Source: Muribaculaceae bacterium (GTDB lineage: Bacteria; Bacteroidota; Bacteroidia; Bacteroidales; Muribaculaceae). From it: 29,113 bases of DNA. The notes under the pieces were generated by a model. That model ran no database searches. It was not told the DNA's origin and saw nothing but the letters and a program-made list of their open reading frames with translations. Position 1 is the stretch's first letter. The number at the start of each line of letters is the position of its first letter. Position numbers and translations under genes: made by a program. This document shows, in pieces, positions 1-7,393 of this stretch. The stretch covers positions 1-29,113 of the forward strand of contig VSPG01000008.1 of assembly GCA_009775265.1 (NCBI GenBank). The letters are read 5' to 3'.

Positions 1-117
1 TCCTTCGCCACAGGAATAAATCCGTCTGAAAAATTTCGGCCCTGTCATTAACAAGCATTATTAAACAACCTCTAAACGGCACCCCGTCCGCAGCGGAGGG
101 CGAATTTTTCCCTTTTA

Positions 118-149
118 TTTTTTATTGTGGAAAAATATGCCTAACTTTG
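118..149 (+). promoter_or_regulatory. Putative Bacteroidetes-type promoter of the greA operon
   Basis: A TAACTTTG element at 142-149 matches the TAnnTTTG -7 box of Bacteroidetes promoters. A T-rich stretch at about 118-121 sits 20 nt upstream, where the -33 TTTG box is expected, but it is a weak match. Transcription would start near 155, giving a leader of about 110 nt before greA. The region upstream of it (1-117) is AT-richer than the genes, and I see no gene there. Confidence 0.6.
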
Positions 150-171
150 CGGTGTAAAATTCTGACAAACA

Positions 172-246
172 ATGAACCTGCAGGGACTCTGCCTGAAATC
201 GGCCGGGTTTCTCTTTTTTATTGTACCTTATCTCATCACTCTCTAA
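172..246 (+). CDS. Possible 24-residue leader peptide upstream of greA
   Basis: An ATG at 172 opens a 24-codon frame ending in TAA at 244-246, about 17 nt downstream of the predicted transcription start and 19 nt before the greA ATG. The predicted peptide begins MNLQGLCLKSAG and continues as a hydrophobic segment (residues 11-24, rich in F, L, I and V with one P), so it could be a tiny membrane peptide or a translated regulatory leader. It is the first start codon on the predicted transcript. I know of no described leader peptide for greA in Bacteroidetes, and a short ORF like this can arise by chance. There is no amino-acid run that would suggest classical attenuation. Confidence 0.25.
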   Translation: MNLQGLCLKSAGFLFFIVPYLITL

Positions 247-265
247 AATCAAAATCTTTACCGCC

Positions 266-736
266 ATGGCAATCACCTACATGACCAAGGAAGGTTACAA
301 AAAGAAAATGGAAGAAATCGCGTTTCTTGAAAACGTGAAGCGTCCCGAAATATCACGCGCCATCGCTGAAGCCCGCGACAAAGGCGACCTCAGCGAAAAC
401 GCCGAATACGATGCCGCAAAGGAAGCCCAGGGCATGCTTGAAATGAAGATAGCGCAGCTCAAGGACCTTGTGGCCCATGCCCGAATCATCGACGACAGCA
501 AACTCAACACCGACGAGGTGCAGATTCTCAACAAGGTCAAAATCAAAAACGTGGCCAACGGGCAGGTGATGGAATACACCATCGTGGCCGACAGCGAGGC
601 CAACCTGCGCGAGAAAAAAATCGCATCTTCGACCCCCATCGCCCAGGGCCTGCTCGGCCACCGCATCGGCGAGGTGGTGGAAATACGTGTGCCCTCCGGC
701 CTCATGAAATTCGAAATCGTAGAAATATCATTCTGA
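266..736 (+). CDS. greA: Transcription elongation factor GreA
   Basis: This protein rescues backtracked RNA polymerase by inserting a coiled coil into the secondary channel and stimulating transcript cleavage. It has 156 residues, the usual GreA length. The N-terminal coiled-coil hairpin carries the diagnostic tip GDLSENAEYDAAKE at about residues 40-53, which includes the acidic residues that help coordinate the catalytic magnesium. The C-terminal FKBP-like domain ends in a typical GLMKFEIVEI-like strand. I chose the ATG at 266, giving MAITYMTKEG, over an upstream in-frame TTG at 221, because the family N-terminus starts here. It is the first gene of a compact unit: its TGA overlaps the ATG of the HIT gene by one base. 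Confidence 0.96.
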   Translation: MAITYMTKEGYKKKMEEIAFLENVKRPEISRAIAEARDKGDLSENAEYDAAKEAQGMLEMKIAQLKDLVAHARIIDDSKLNTDEVQILNKVKIKNVANGQVMEYTIVADSEANLREKKIASSTPIAQGLLGHRIGEVVEIRVPSGLMKFEIVEISF

Positions 737-1143
737 TGCCTACCATATTCTCACGCATCGCAGCCGGCGAGATTCCATGCTACAAGATAGCCGCCGACGA
801 GCGTCATTTCGCATTTCTCGACATCAACCCCGTGGCTCCGGGCCATGTGCTCGTGATTCCGCGCCGTGAAGTGCCGTACATCTTCGACCTCAACGACGAG
901 GAAACCGGCGCCCTGCACTGCTTCGCGCGCCGTGTGGCGCGCGCCGTGGAGGCCGCTATGCCCTGCAAGCGCGTGGGCATGACGGTGATAGGCCTTGAGG
1001 TGCCCCACGCCCACATCCACCTCATCCCCATCACGGTGGAGAACGACATGAACTTCGCCAAGGGAAAACTCACCCTCCCCGAAGCGGAAATGCAGCATAT
1101 AGCCGACGCCATACGCGCCGAATACGATAAAACCGCCGAATGA
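736..1143 (+). CDS. HIT family nucleotide-binding hydrolase
   Basis: This is a histidine-triad protein of 135 residues, close to the normal size of Hint-type proteins. The active-site triad HAHIHLIP is at residues 91-98 (H91, H93, H95), and the N-terminal half has the family pattern of a short CYKI-like strand followed by PGHVLVIPRR. HIT proteins hydrolyse AMP-linked substrates such as nucleoside phosphoramidates; the exact substrate here cannot be read from sequence. It is translationally coupled to greA upstream (stop/start overlap at 736) and to the lipoprotein gene downstream (overlap at 1140-1143). The greA-HIT pairing is common in Bacteroidetes as far as I recall, but I could not check this. 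Confidence 0.93.
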   Translation: MPTIFSRIAAGEIPCYKIAADERHFAFLDINPVAPGHVLVIPRREVPYIFDLNDEETGALHCFARRVARAVEAAMPCKRVGMTVIGLEVPHAHIHLIPITVENDMNFAKGKLTLPEAEMQHIADAIRAEYDKTAE

Positions 1144-2237
1144 TGAAACGCTTGCTCATCCCCGCCCTTGCAGCCCTTGCGGCGGCATGCACAGGAGGCC
1201 ATAAAGGCTGGACTATAGAAGGAACGGTGTCCGGCTGCGAAGGCCGTAAAATGGCAGTGGAAGGATTCAATGCCGGCCGCTGGTACGTGATAGACAGCGT
1301 GGAGATAGGCCGCGGAGGCAGTTTCCGCTACGAGGCCGCCGCTCCGGCCTCCATTGCGGAAGTGCTGCGTCTCAACCTTGACGGACGGGCCGTCTACTTC
1401 CCTGTGGACAGCCTCGACCGCCTCACGCTGACGACCGACAGCGCATCTTTCGGCACGCGCTACGAACTCGGCGGCACCCCTGCCGCCGACAAAATTGTGG
1501 CCATCGACCGCATGATAGCCGAAAGCGTGGCCGCCCGCGGCGTGGACGGCGCTCTCGCCGACAGCACCCTCAAGGCCGGCCTCAACGACATCGCCATCAA
1601 CGACTCGACCTGCATCGCCGCCTACTACATCATCAACAAAAACATCGGCGGCAAGCCTCTCTACGACCTTTCGCGCCGCCGCGACCTCGGAATCGTGGGC
1701 GCTGTGGCGCAGCGCTTCGCCGACATGCGTCCCGACGACCCGCGCACGAAGTGGCTGACACAGATTTATCTGACCACCCGCCAGCTCAACAACCCCGCCG
1801 CCGCGCCTGCCCTGAGCCTGCAGGCAAAGGAAAGCGGGCTGATAGACATCGTGCGCTACGACAACCGCGGCGTGGAGCAGAGCCTTGCCCGTCTGGCCGA
1901 AAAAGGCGGAGTCACGCTGCTCAGTTTCACGAGCTACGACGGCGAAGGCTCTCCGGCCTACAACGTGGCTCTCGCCGAGCTGCGCACGCGCTATGGCGCA
2001 CAGGGTCTTGAAATATATCAGATAGCCTTCGACGCCGACGAGGTGGAGTGGAAGCGCAAGGCCGACAACCTGCCGTGGATCACGGTGTGGAACTCGCCGG
2101 TGGACGGCGCCGAGGTGCTGATGCAGTACAACGTGGGCGCGCTGCCCGTCACCTATGTGATAGGCCGCGACGGCACCATCGCCGAACGCGTGACCGACCC
2201 CGCCAAGCTCGCGGCAGCCGTGGCACGCGCCATGTGA
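1140..2237 (+). CDS. DUF4369-type lipoprotein with degenerate thioredoxin-like domain
   Basis: A 365-residue envelope protein. A short hydrophobic signal ends in LAAAC, a lipobox placing the lipidated cysteine near residue 17. Residues of about 20-110 resemble the beta-rich DUF4369 domain (GWTIEGTVSGCEGRKMAVEG). The middle is helical. The C-terminal part, from about residue 250, has a thioredoxin-like AhpC/TSA layout: a VTLLSFTSYDGEG strand where CxxC normally sits, and the cis-proline segment GALPVTYVIGRDG near the end. The redox cysteines are absent, so it is probably not a classical thiol oxidoreductase; family relatives in gut Bacteroidales also often lack them. Two adjacent ATGs (1140 and 1143) are possible starts, and the first gives a 4-nt overlap with the HIT gene. 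Confidence 0.8.
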   Translation: MMKRLLIPALAALAAACTGGHKGWTIEGTVSGCEGRKMAVEGFNAGRWYVIDSVEIGRGGSFRYEAAAPASIAEVLRLNLDGRAVYFPVDSLDRLTLTTDSASFGTRYELGGTPAADKIVAIDRMIAESVAARGVDGALADSTLKAGLNDIAINDSTCIAAYYIINKNIGGKPLYDLSRRRDLGIVGAVAQRFADMRPDDPRTKWLTQIYLTTRQLNNPAAAPALSLQAKESGLIDIVRYDNRGVEQSLARLAEKGGVTLLSFTSYDGEGSPAYNVALAELRTRYGAQGLEIYQIAFDADEVEWKRKADNLPWITVWNSPVDGAEVLMQYNVGALPVTYVIGRDGTIAERVTDPAKLAAAVARAM

Positions 2238-2249
2238 AAAAATATCTGA

Positions 2250-2429
2250 GAAACATCCCCTGAACGAAAAGACTGGCAGAAATCCGGACAGATAGAGCAG
2301 TTGAAAGGCTATTTGGCCGGTTTGTGGGGCCGCCGCATCGACAAAGGGGCGCGCATGATCTACAGCATTGAGGACGACAGGGTAATCGTCACTGCGGTAT
2401 CGCTTAAAGGCCACTATGGCGACAAATAG
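2250..2429 (+). pseudogene. C-terminal remnant of a YoeB/Txe-family toxin
   Basis: Frame 3 is open from 2250 (after a TGA at 2247) to a TAG at 2427-2429 and has no plausible start codon at its beginning. The translation contains LKGYLAGLWGRRIDKGAR followed by MIYSIEDDRVIVTAVSLKGHYGDK in sequence. This is the characteristic second half of YoeB/Txe toxins (the LxGxLxGLWSRRI...HRLVY...SxxGHYxDK pattern), including the C-terminal His-Tyr pair used in catalysis. The N-terminal 40 or so residues and any YefM/Phd-like antitoxin gene are missing. The fragment begins 12 nt after the preceding lipoprotein stop, so it looks like the scar of a deleted toxin-antitoxin locus. An internal ATG at 2358 would yield only about 23 residues, which is not a functional toxin. 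Confidence 0.75.
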
Positions 2430-2517
2430 GAAGTGCGGTTCTGTTAACTAATTATAGTTAAAAATAGTTATATTTGATTAATTATGCGGGCGCTGTATGT
2501 ACAATATGGCGCCTGTA

Positions 2518-2550
2518 TTGTGCTCATACGCAAAAAAATCGCTAACTTTG
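2518..2550 (+). promoter_or_regulatory. Putative promoter of the rimP-nusA-infB operon
   Basis: A TAACTTTG -7 box lies at 2543-2550 with a TTG at 2518-2520 (part of TGTATTG) as -33 element, 22 nt apart. The box is identical to the one before greA. It lies about 60 nt upstream of the rimP start. A second possible -7 box, TATATTTG, occurs at 2469-2476 in an AT-rich stretch and could be an additional start site. Confidence 0.65.
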
Positions 2551-2612
2551 CAACATCTTCAGAGTGAAGGAGGGGGCGGGGTCGCTTCCTCCTTTTGTAT
2601 AACCTGTACACA

Positions 2613-3083
2613 ATGATAGACAAGCAACTGCTCACAGACACCGTGCTGCGCGCCATCGACGGCAGCGACAATTTCCTCGTGGACATCCGCGTGAGTCCCT
2701 CCAACGAGATAGTGGTGGAGATAGATTCGCCCGAAGGCGTGGACATCGACACATGCGCACGCATCACGCGCCTAATAGAGGACACTTTCGACCGCGACAC
2801 CGAGGACTACGAACTCGAAGTGGGCTCGGCCGGCCTCACGGCTCCGATGCGCGTGCGCGGCCAGTTCCTCAAAAACATAGGCAAGCCTGTGGAGGTGCTC
2901 ACCGGCGACGGCCGCAAGCTGCACGCCACCCTCGCCGGCGTGAACGACGACGCCACGCAATTCACCGTCGCCGTGGAGACCAAGGTGAAAGAGCCCGGAG
3001 CCAAACGTCCGGTGCTGCGCACCGAGGAAATCACGCTGGACACGGCGGAATGCAAATACGTGCGCTACGAGATAAAATTCTGA
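2613..3083 (+). CDS. rimP: Ribosome maturation factor RimP
   Basis: RimP binds the 30S subunit during late assembly of the head region. The 156-residue protein starts MIDKQLLTDTVLRAIDGSDNF and carries the family signature in the first domain (VVEIDSPEGVDIDTCARITRLIEDTFD, residues of about 40-65), followed by LEVGSAGLTAPM, the equivalent of the conserved EVSSPGxxRPL. The C-terminal half is the SH3-like domain. I chose the ATG at 2613 over an upstream TTG at 2595 because MID is the natural family start. The gene heads the conserved rimP-nusA-infB order, 34 nt before nusA. Confidence 0.94.
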   Translation: MIDKQLLTDTVLRAIDGSDNFLVDIRVSPSNEIVVEIDSPEGVDIDTCARITRLIEDTFDRDTEDYELEVGSAGLTAPMRVRGQFLKNIGKPVEVLTGDGRKLHATLAGVNDDATQFTVAVETKVKEPGAKRPVLRTEEITLDTAECKYVRYEIKF

Positions 3084-3117
3084 CAAAAACAAGAACTCAA
3101 TAAATACCCCTACAGCT

Positions 3118-4374
3118 ATGGCTAAGAAAGAGGCAACCCCCAACATGGTAGAACAGTTCGCCGAGTTCAAGGAACTGAAAAACATCGACAAGACCACGAT
3201 GATAAGCGTGCTGGAGGAATCCTTCCGCAACGTGCTCGCCAAAATGTTCGGCACCGACGAGAACCTGGACGTGATTCTGAACCCCGACAAGGGCGACGTG
3301 CAGATTTTCCAGAACCTCACGGTAGTGCCCGACGGCGAAGTGCAGAACCCCAACCTCGAAATATCCCTGACCGACGCCCGCGCCGACGACGACCCCGATG
3401 CGGAAGTGGGCGAGGAGCACACCAAGGAAATATTCTTCGACAAGTTCGGACGCCGCGCCATCCTCAATCTGCGCCAGACACTCCAGAGCAAAATCCTCGA
3501 CCTGCAGCACGAAGCCATCTTCGAGAAATTCAAAGACCTCGAGGGAGAGCTGGTGAGCGGCGAGGTGTACCAGACATGGAGCCGCGAGACCCTCCTGCTC
3601 GACGACGAAAAGAACGAGCTGCTGCTGCCCAAGAGCGAAAGCATCCCCGGCGACTTTTTCCGCAAGGGCGAGACGGTGCGCGCCGTCATTGCCAACGTGG
3701 ACAACAAGAACAACAACCCCAAAATCACCGTAAGCCGCACCAACGAGCAGTTCATGCGCCGTCTTTTCGAGCTTGAGGTGCCCGAAATACACGACGGACT
3801 CATCAACATCCGCGCCGTTGCCCGCATCCCGGGCGAACGCGCCAAGATAGCCGTCGAGAGCTACGACGACCGCATCGACCCCGTGGGAGCGTGCGTGGGC
3901 GTGAAAGGCAGCCGCATCCACGGCATCGTGCGCGAACTCCGCAACGAAAACATCGACGTAATCAACTACACGGCCAATCCGTCGCTGTTCATCCAGCGCG
4001 CGCTGTCGCCGGCAAAGGTGAGCAGCATACGCCTCGACGAGGAAGAAAAGAAGGCGGAAGTGTTCCTGCGTCCCGAAGAAGTGTCGCTGGCCATCGGTAA
4101 GAACGGTCTTAACATCAAGCTCGCCTCCATGCTCACGGGCTACACCATTGACGTATACCGCGACACCGAGGACTCCTACGAGGAAGACATCTACCTCGAC
4201 GACTTCAAGGACGAAATCGACGAATGGGTGATAGAAGCGCTCAAAAACGTGGGTTTCGTGACGGCCAAGTCGGTGCTCAACGCTCCGCGCGACATGATTA
4301 TCGAGAAAGCCGACCTCGAAGAAGAGACCGTGGACGGCATCCTCGCTATCCTGCGCGCCGAATTCGAAGACTGA
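3118..4374 (+). CDS. nusA: Transcription termination/antitermination factor NusA
   Basis: NusA binds RNA polymerase and nascent RNA to modulate pausing, termination and antitermination. The 418-residue protein has an N-terminal polymerase-binding domain (about 1-135), an S1 domain starting near residue 142 (GELVSGEVYQTWSRE), and two KH domains with recognisable GxxG loops: GVKGSRIHGIVREL near residue 260 and AIGKNGLNIKLASM near 325. A short acidic tail with a helix-hairpin-helix-like segment (FVTAKSVLNAPRDMI) follows; the duplicated acidic repeats of E. coli NusA are absent, as expected in this phylum. It lies between rimP and infB. The 82-nt gap to infB contains only a small GGCGC/GCGCC hairpin at 4378-4391 without a T-tract. 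Confidence 0.96.
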   Translation: MAKKEATPNMVEQFAEFKELKNIDKTTMISVLEESFRNVLAKMFGTDENLDVILNPDKGDVQIFQNLTVVPDGEVQNPNLEISLTDARADDDPDAEVGEEHTKEIFFDKFGRRAILNLRQTLQSKILDLQHEAIFEKFKDLEGELVSGEVYQTWSRETLLLDDEKNELLLPKSESIPGDFFRKGETVRAVIANVDNKNNNPKITVSRTNEQFMRRLFELEVPEIHDGLINIRAVARIPGERAKIAVESYDDRIDPVGACVGVKGSRIHGIVRELRNENIDVINYTANPSLFIQRALSPAKVSSIRLDEEEKKAEVFLRPEEVSLAIGKNGLNIKLASMLTGYTIDVYRDTEDSYEEDIYLDDFKDEIDEWVIEALKNVGFVTAKSVLNAPRDMIIEKADLEEETVDGILAILRAEFED

Positions 4375-4456
4375 GCCGGCGCAACGGCGCCCAGCGCCTG
4401 ACCTCTGCAGCTCAAATCCCCTCAATATTCACTGAACGAAGTTTTTAACACAACAT

Positions 4457-7393
4457 ATGGCGAAACAAAAGATAAGCAACATCGCAAAGGAACTCAACGT
4501 GGGTCTGCCCAACATCTTCGAGTTCCTGCGCAAACACAACATTGAAATCGTCGAAAGCCCCAACTCCCGGGTTGAGGACTCGGTGGTGGCGATGCTGACA
4601 CATCATTTTCAACCCGACCGGGAGTTAAAAACTCGTTCCGATCAGCAGACCAGCGACCGGCGCCAGCTGCGCGCCGATGCCCGCGCCCAGGCGCCCGCAC
4701 GCTCCGCCGAGCCCGACCTGGCGCATACACCCTCCGATCTGGCTCAGAAACCCCGCATACTCGGAAAAATAGACCTTGACTCCAAAGGCAATCCCGTAAA
4801 GCCCGAACCCAAGCCGCAACCGAAACCCGCGCCCAAGCAGGAGCCCAAGCAGGAACCCAAGCCTGCACCCGCTCCCGCCCCTGAAATAGAAAAAAAACCG
4901 GAACCTGCGCCTGTGGAAACACAGAAAGCCGAGCCTACGCCCGCAGCCAAGCCGAAGGCTGAAACTCCGGCCAAGGCCGCAGCGCCTGCACCGGTCAAAA
5001 AGGAAGAATCCCCACAACCCAAGCCCCAGACATTGGCAACCAATCAACCCTCGCCCGAAGCCGCAGCCACAGCATCGCCGGCTCCGGCAGCAGAACAGAG
5101 CAGTGCCGCTCCGTCAGAACCCGAAGTGTTTACAACCGGCAGCACGCCCCGCGTGCAAGGTCCGGTGATACTCGGAAAAATCGACCTTTCGGCCATCAAC
5201 TCCAATACGCGCCCCAAAAAGAAAACCAAGGAGGAGCGCCGCAACGAGCGTAAAGCCCAGCAGGGAACAGGCGCCCAGGGAACAGGCGCCGGAGGCGACT
5301 CCCGCCGCAAGCGCAACCGCATCGGCGGTTCGCAGAAAGTGGACATTGAAAAGGCAGGCCGTCAGGCGGCCAACGAGCCACGCCCGCAGCGCGAGCGCAG
5401 CGGCGCAGGCGGCGGACAGAACCAGCGGCCGCCCAAAAACCAGGGAGGCAAGAACCGCCGTCAGGCACCCGCACCGGCTCCCGAAGTCAAAGACGAAGAT
5501 GTTTCGAAGCAGGTAAAGGAGACGCTCGCACGCCTCACAAGCAAGGACAAAGGTCTGAAAAAAGGTGCCAAATGGCGCAAAGAGAAGCGCGACGCCAACG
5601 CCGCGCGCGCCGAACAGGCCGCGCGCGCCGAACAGGCCGAAAGCCGCACCCTCAAGCTCACCGAGTTTGTGACCGCCAACGACCTTGCCGTCATGATGGA
5701 CGTGCCCATCAACCAGGTTATAGCCACGTGCATGAACATCGGTGTGATGGTGAGCATCAACCAGCGCCTCGACGCCGAAACCATCAACATCGTGGCCGAA
5801 GAATTCGGCTACACGACCGAGTACGTGTCGGCAGAAGTGGCCGATGCCATCCATCAGGAGGAGGACAGCGAGGAAGATCTCAGCTCGCGTCCGCCCATCG
5901 TGACGGTGATGGGCCATGTGGACCATGGCAAGACGTCGCTGCTCGACTACATCCGCAAGGCCAACGTCATCGCCGGCGAGGCCGGAGGCATCACGCAGCA
6001 CATCGGCTCGTACAGCGTCAAACTCGCCGACGGACGCCACATCACCTTCCTCGACACCCCCGGCCACGAAGCGTTCACTGCCATGCGTGCCCGCGGTGCG
6101 AAGGTCACGGACATCTGTATCATCATAGTCGCCGCAGACGACAACGTGATGCCGCAGACCGTCGAAGCCATAAACCACGCATCGGCGGCAGGCGTGCCCA
6201 TCGTGTTTGCCATAAACAAGATAGACAAACCGCATGCCAATCCCGAAAAAATCAAGGAGGAGCTTGCGGCCATGAACTACCTCGTGGAGGAATGGGGCGG
6301 CAAATACCAGTCGCAGGATATCTCGGCCAAGAAAGGCATAGGTGTGGAGGAACTCATGGAAAAAGTGCTGCTCGAAGCCGAAATGCTCGAACTGAAAGCC
6401 AACCCCGACCGCCGCGCCACCGGTGCCATAATCGAGTCGTCGCTCGACAAGGGCCGCGGCTACGTGGCCAACGTGCTTGTGCAGAACGGCACTCTGCGCG
6501 TAGGCGACATCGTGCTGGCCGGCAACCATTTCGGCAAAGTCAAGGCGATGTTCAACGAGCGCAACCAGCGCATAAAGGAGGCAGGTCCGGCCACCCCCGC
6601 GCTCATACTCGGCCTCAACGGCGCTCCCACCGCCGGCGACACTTTCAACGTGATGGAAACCGAGCAGGAAGCGCGAGAGATAGCCAACAAGCGCGAGCAG
6701 CTGCAGCGCGAGCAGGGTCTGCGCACCACCAAGATACTCACTCTCGAGGACATAGGCCGCCGCCGCGCCATCGGCAACTTCCAGGAACTGAACATCATCG
6801 TCAAAGGCGACGTGGACGGATCCATCGAGGCTCTCGGCGACTCGCTCATCAAACTGTCGACGGAGGAAATCCAGGTCAACGTGCTCCACAAGGCCGTCGG
6901 CGAGATTTCCGAAAGCGATGTCACGCTTGCCGCCGCTTCCGACGCCATCATCATCGGCTTCCAGGTGCGTCCCTCGCAGGCCGCGCGCCGTGTGGCAGAG
7001 CGCGAAGGCGTGCAGATACGTCTCTACTCTGTCATCTACGATGCCATCGAGGAGGTGAAGGACGCCATGCAGGGCATGCTCGCTCCCGAGCTGAAGGAGG
7101 AAGTCACCGGCACTGCCGAAGTGCTCGAGACATACCACATCAGCAAGGTGGGCACCATCGCCGGCGCCATCGTGCGCGAGGGCAAAATCAAGCGTACGGC
7201 CAAGGCGCGCCTCATCCGCGAGGGCATTGTGCGCTACACCGGCACGTTCGGCTCGCTCAAGCGCTTCAAAGACGATGTGAAGGAAGTGGCTTCGGGCTAC
7301 GACTGCGGTCTGTCCATAGCCGGATTCAACGACATCAAGGTCGGCGACATCATCGAAAGCTTCGAGGAAGTGGAAGTGGCACGCAGCATCTGA
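4457..7393 (+). CDS. infB: Translation initiation factor IF-2
   Basis: IF-2 is the GTPase that brings initiator tRNA to the 30S subunit and promotes subunit joining. The 978-residue protein opens with a short IF2 N-terminal helix domain (about 1-55), then a long low-complexity Pro/Ala/Lys/Glu region (about 60-400) containing two copies of the Bacteroidetes LGKIDL motif (near residues 102 and 237). A second N-domain follows at about 410-470. The GTPase domain shows G1 GHVDHGKTS (about 485), G3 DTPGHEAF (about 533) and G4 NKID (about 586). Domains II, III and C2 complete the protein; its last residues are EVEVARSI. The TGA overlaps the folK ATG (ATGA at 7390-7393 region), so folK is translationally coupled. 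Two short in-frame tandem duplications occur in the linker (5261-5290 and 5601-5636). Confidence 0.97.
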   Translation: MAKQKISNIAKELNVGLPNIFEFLRKHNIEIVESPNSRVEDSVVAMLTHHFQPDRELKTRSDQQTSDRRQLRADARAQAPARSAEPDLAHTPSDLAQKPRILGKIDLDSKGNPVKPEPKPQPKPAPKQEPKQEPKPAPAPAPEIEKKPEPAPVETQKAEPTPAAKPKAETPAKAAAPAPVKKEESPQPKPQTLATNQPSPEAAATASPAPAAEQSSAAPSEPEVFTTGSTPRVQGPVILGKIDLSAINSNTRPKKKTKEERRNERKAQQGTGAQGTGAGGDSRRKRNRIGGSQKVDIEKAGRQAANEPRPQRERSGAGGGQNQRPPKNQGGKNRRQAPAPAPEVKDEDVSKQVKETLARLTSKDKGLKKGAKWRKEKRDANAARAEQAARAEQAESRTLKLTEFVTANDLAVMMDVPINQVIATCMNIGVMVSINQRLDAETINIVAEEFGYTTEYVSAEVADAIHQEEDSEEDLSSRPPIVTVMGHVDHGKTSLLDYIRKANVIAGEAGGITQHIGSYSVKLADGRHITFLDTPGHEAFTAMRARGAKVTDICIIIVAADDNVMPQTVEAINHASAAGVPIVFAINKIDKPHANPEKIKEELAAMNYLVEEWGGKYQSQDISAKKGIGVEELMEKVLLEAEMLELKANPDRRATGAIIESSLDKGRGYVANVLVQNGTLRVGDIVLAGNHFGKVKAMFNERNQRIKEAGPATPALILGLNGAPTAGDTFNVMETEQEAREIANKREQLQREQGLRTTKILTLEDIGRRRAIGNFQELNIIVKGDVDGSIEALGDSLIKLSTEEIQVNVLHKAVGEISESDVTLAAASDAIIIGFQVRPSQAARRVAEREGVQIRLYSVIYDAIEEVKDAMQGMLAPELKEEVTGTAEVLETYHISKVGTIAGAIVREGKIKRTAKARLIREGIVRYTGTFGSLKRFKDDVKEVASGYDCGLSIAGFNDIKVGDIIESFEEVEVARSI
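5261..5290 (+). repeat. 15-bp tandem duplication in the infB linker
   Basis: The unit CAGGGAACAGGCGCC occurs twice back to back and encodes QGTGA twice. It keeps the reading frame and lies in the low-complexity linker of IF-2, where length changes are usually tolerated. Confidence 0.95.
5601..5636 (+). repeat. 18-bp tandem duplication in the infB linker
   Basis: The unit CCGCGCGCGCCGAACAGG occurs twice in tandem and encodes a repeated AARAEQ block just before the second N-domain of IF-2. It is in frame and probably arose by replication slippage. Confidence 0.95.

Noticed and set aside
1..117. Possible gene fragment or terminator at the window start
   Set aside because: No frame with coding character was found; a weak TCCG/CGGA stem before T-rich sequence is too short to call a terminator with confidence.
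804..2414. 536-residue frame on the minus strand across the HIT and DUF4369 genes
   Set aside because: It is antisense to two well-supported genes, has low-complexity His/Val/Ala-rich composition and no recognisable domain; it reflects codon bias in G+C-rich DNA.
4378..4391. GGCGC/GCGCC hairpin after nusA as a terminator
   Set aside because: The stem is only 5 bp and no T-tract follows; infB expression within the operon also argues against termination here.
5114..7138. 674-residue minus-strand frame opposite infB
   Set aside because: It mirrors the conserved GTPase gene and has no domain or start signals of its own.
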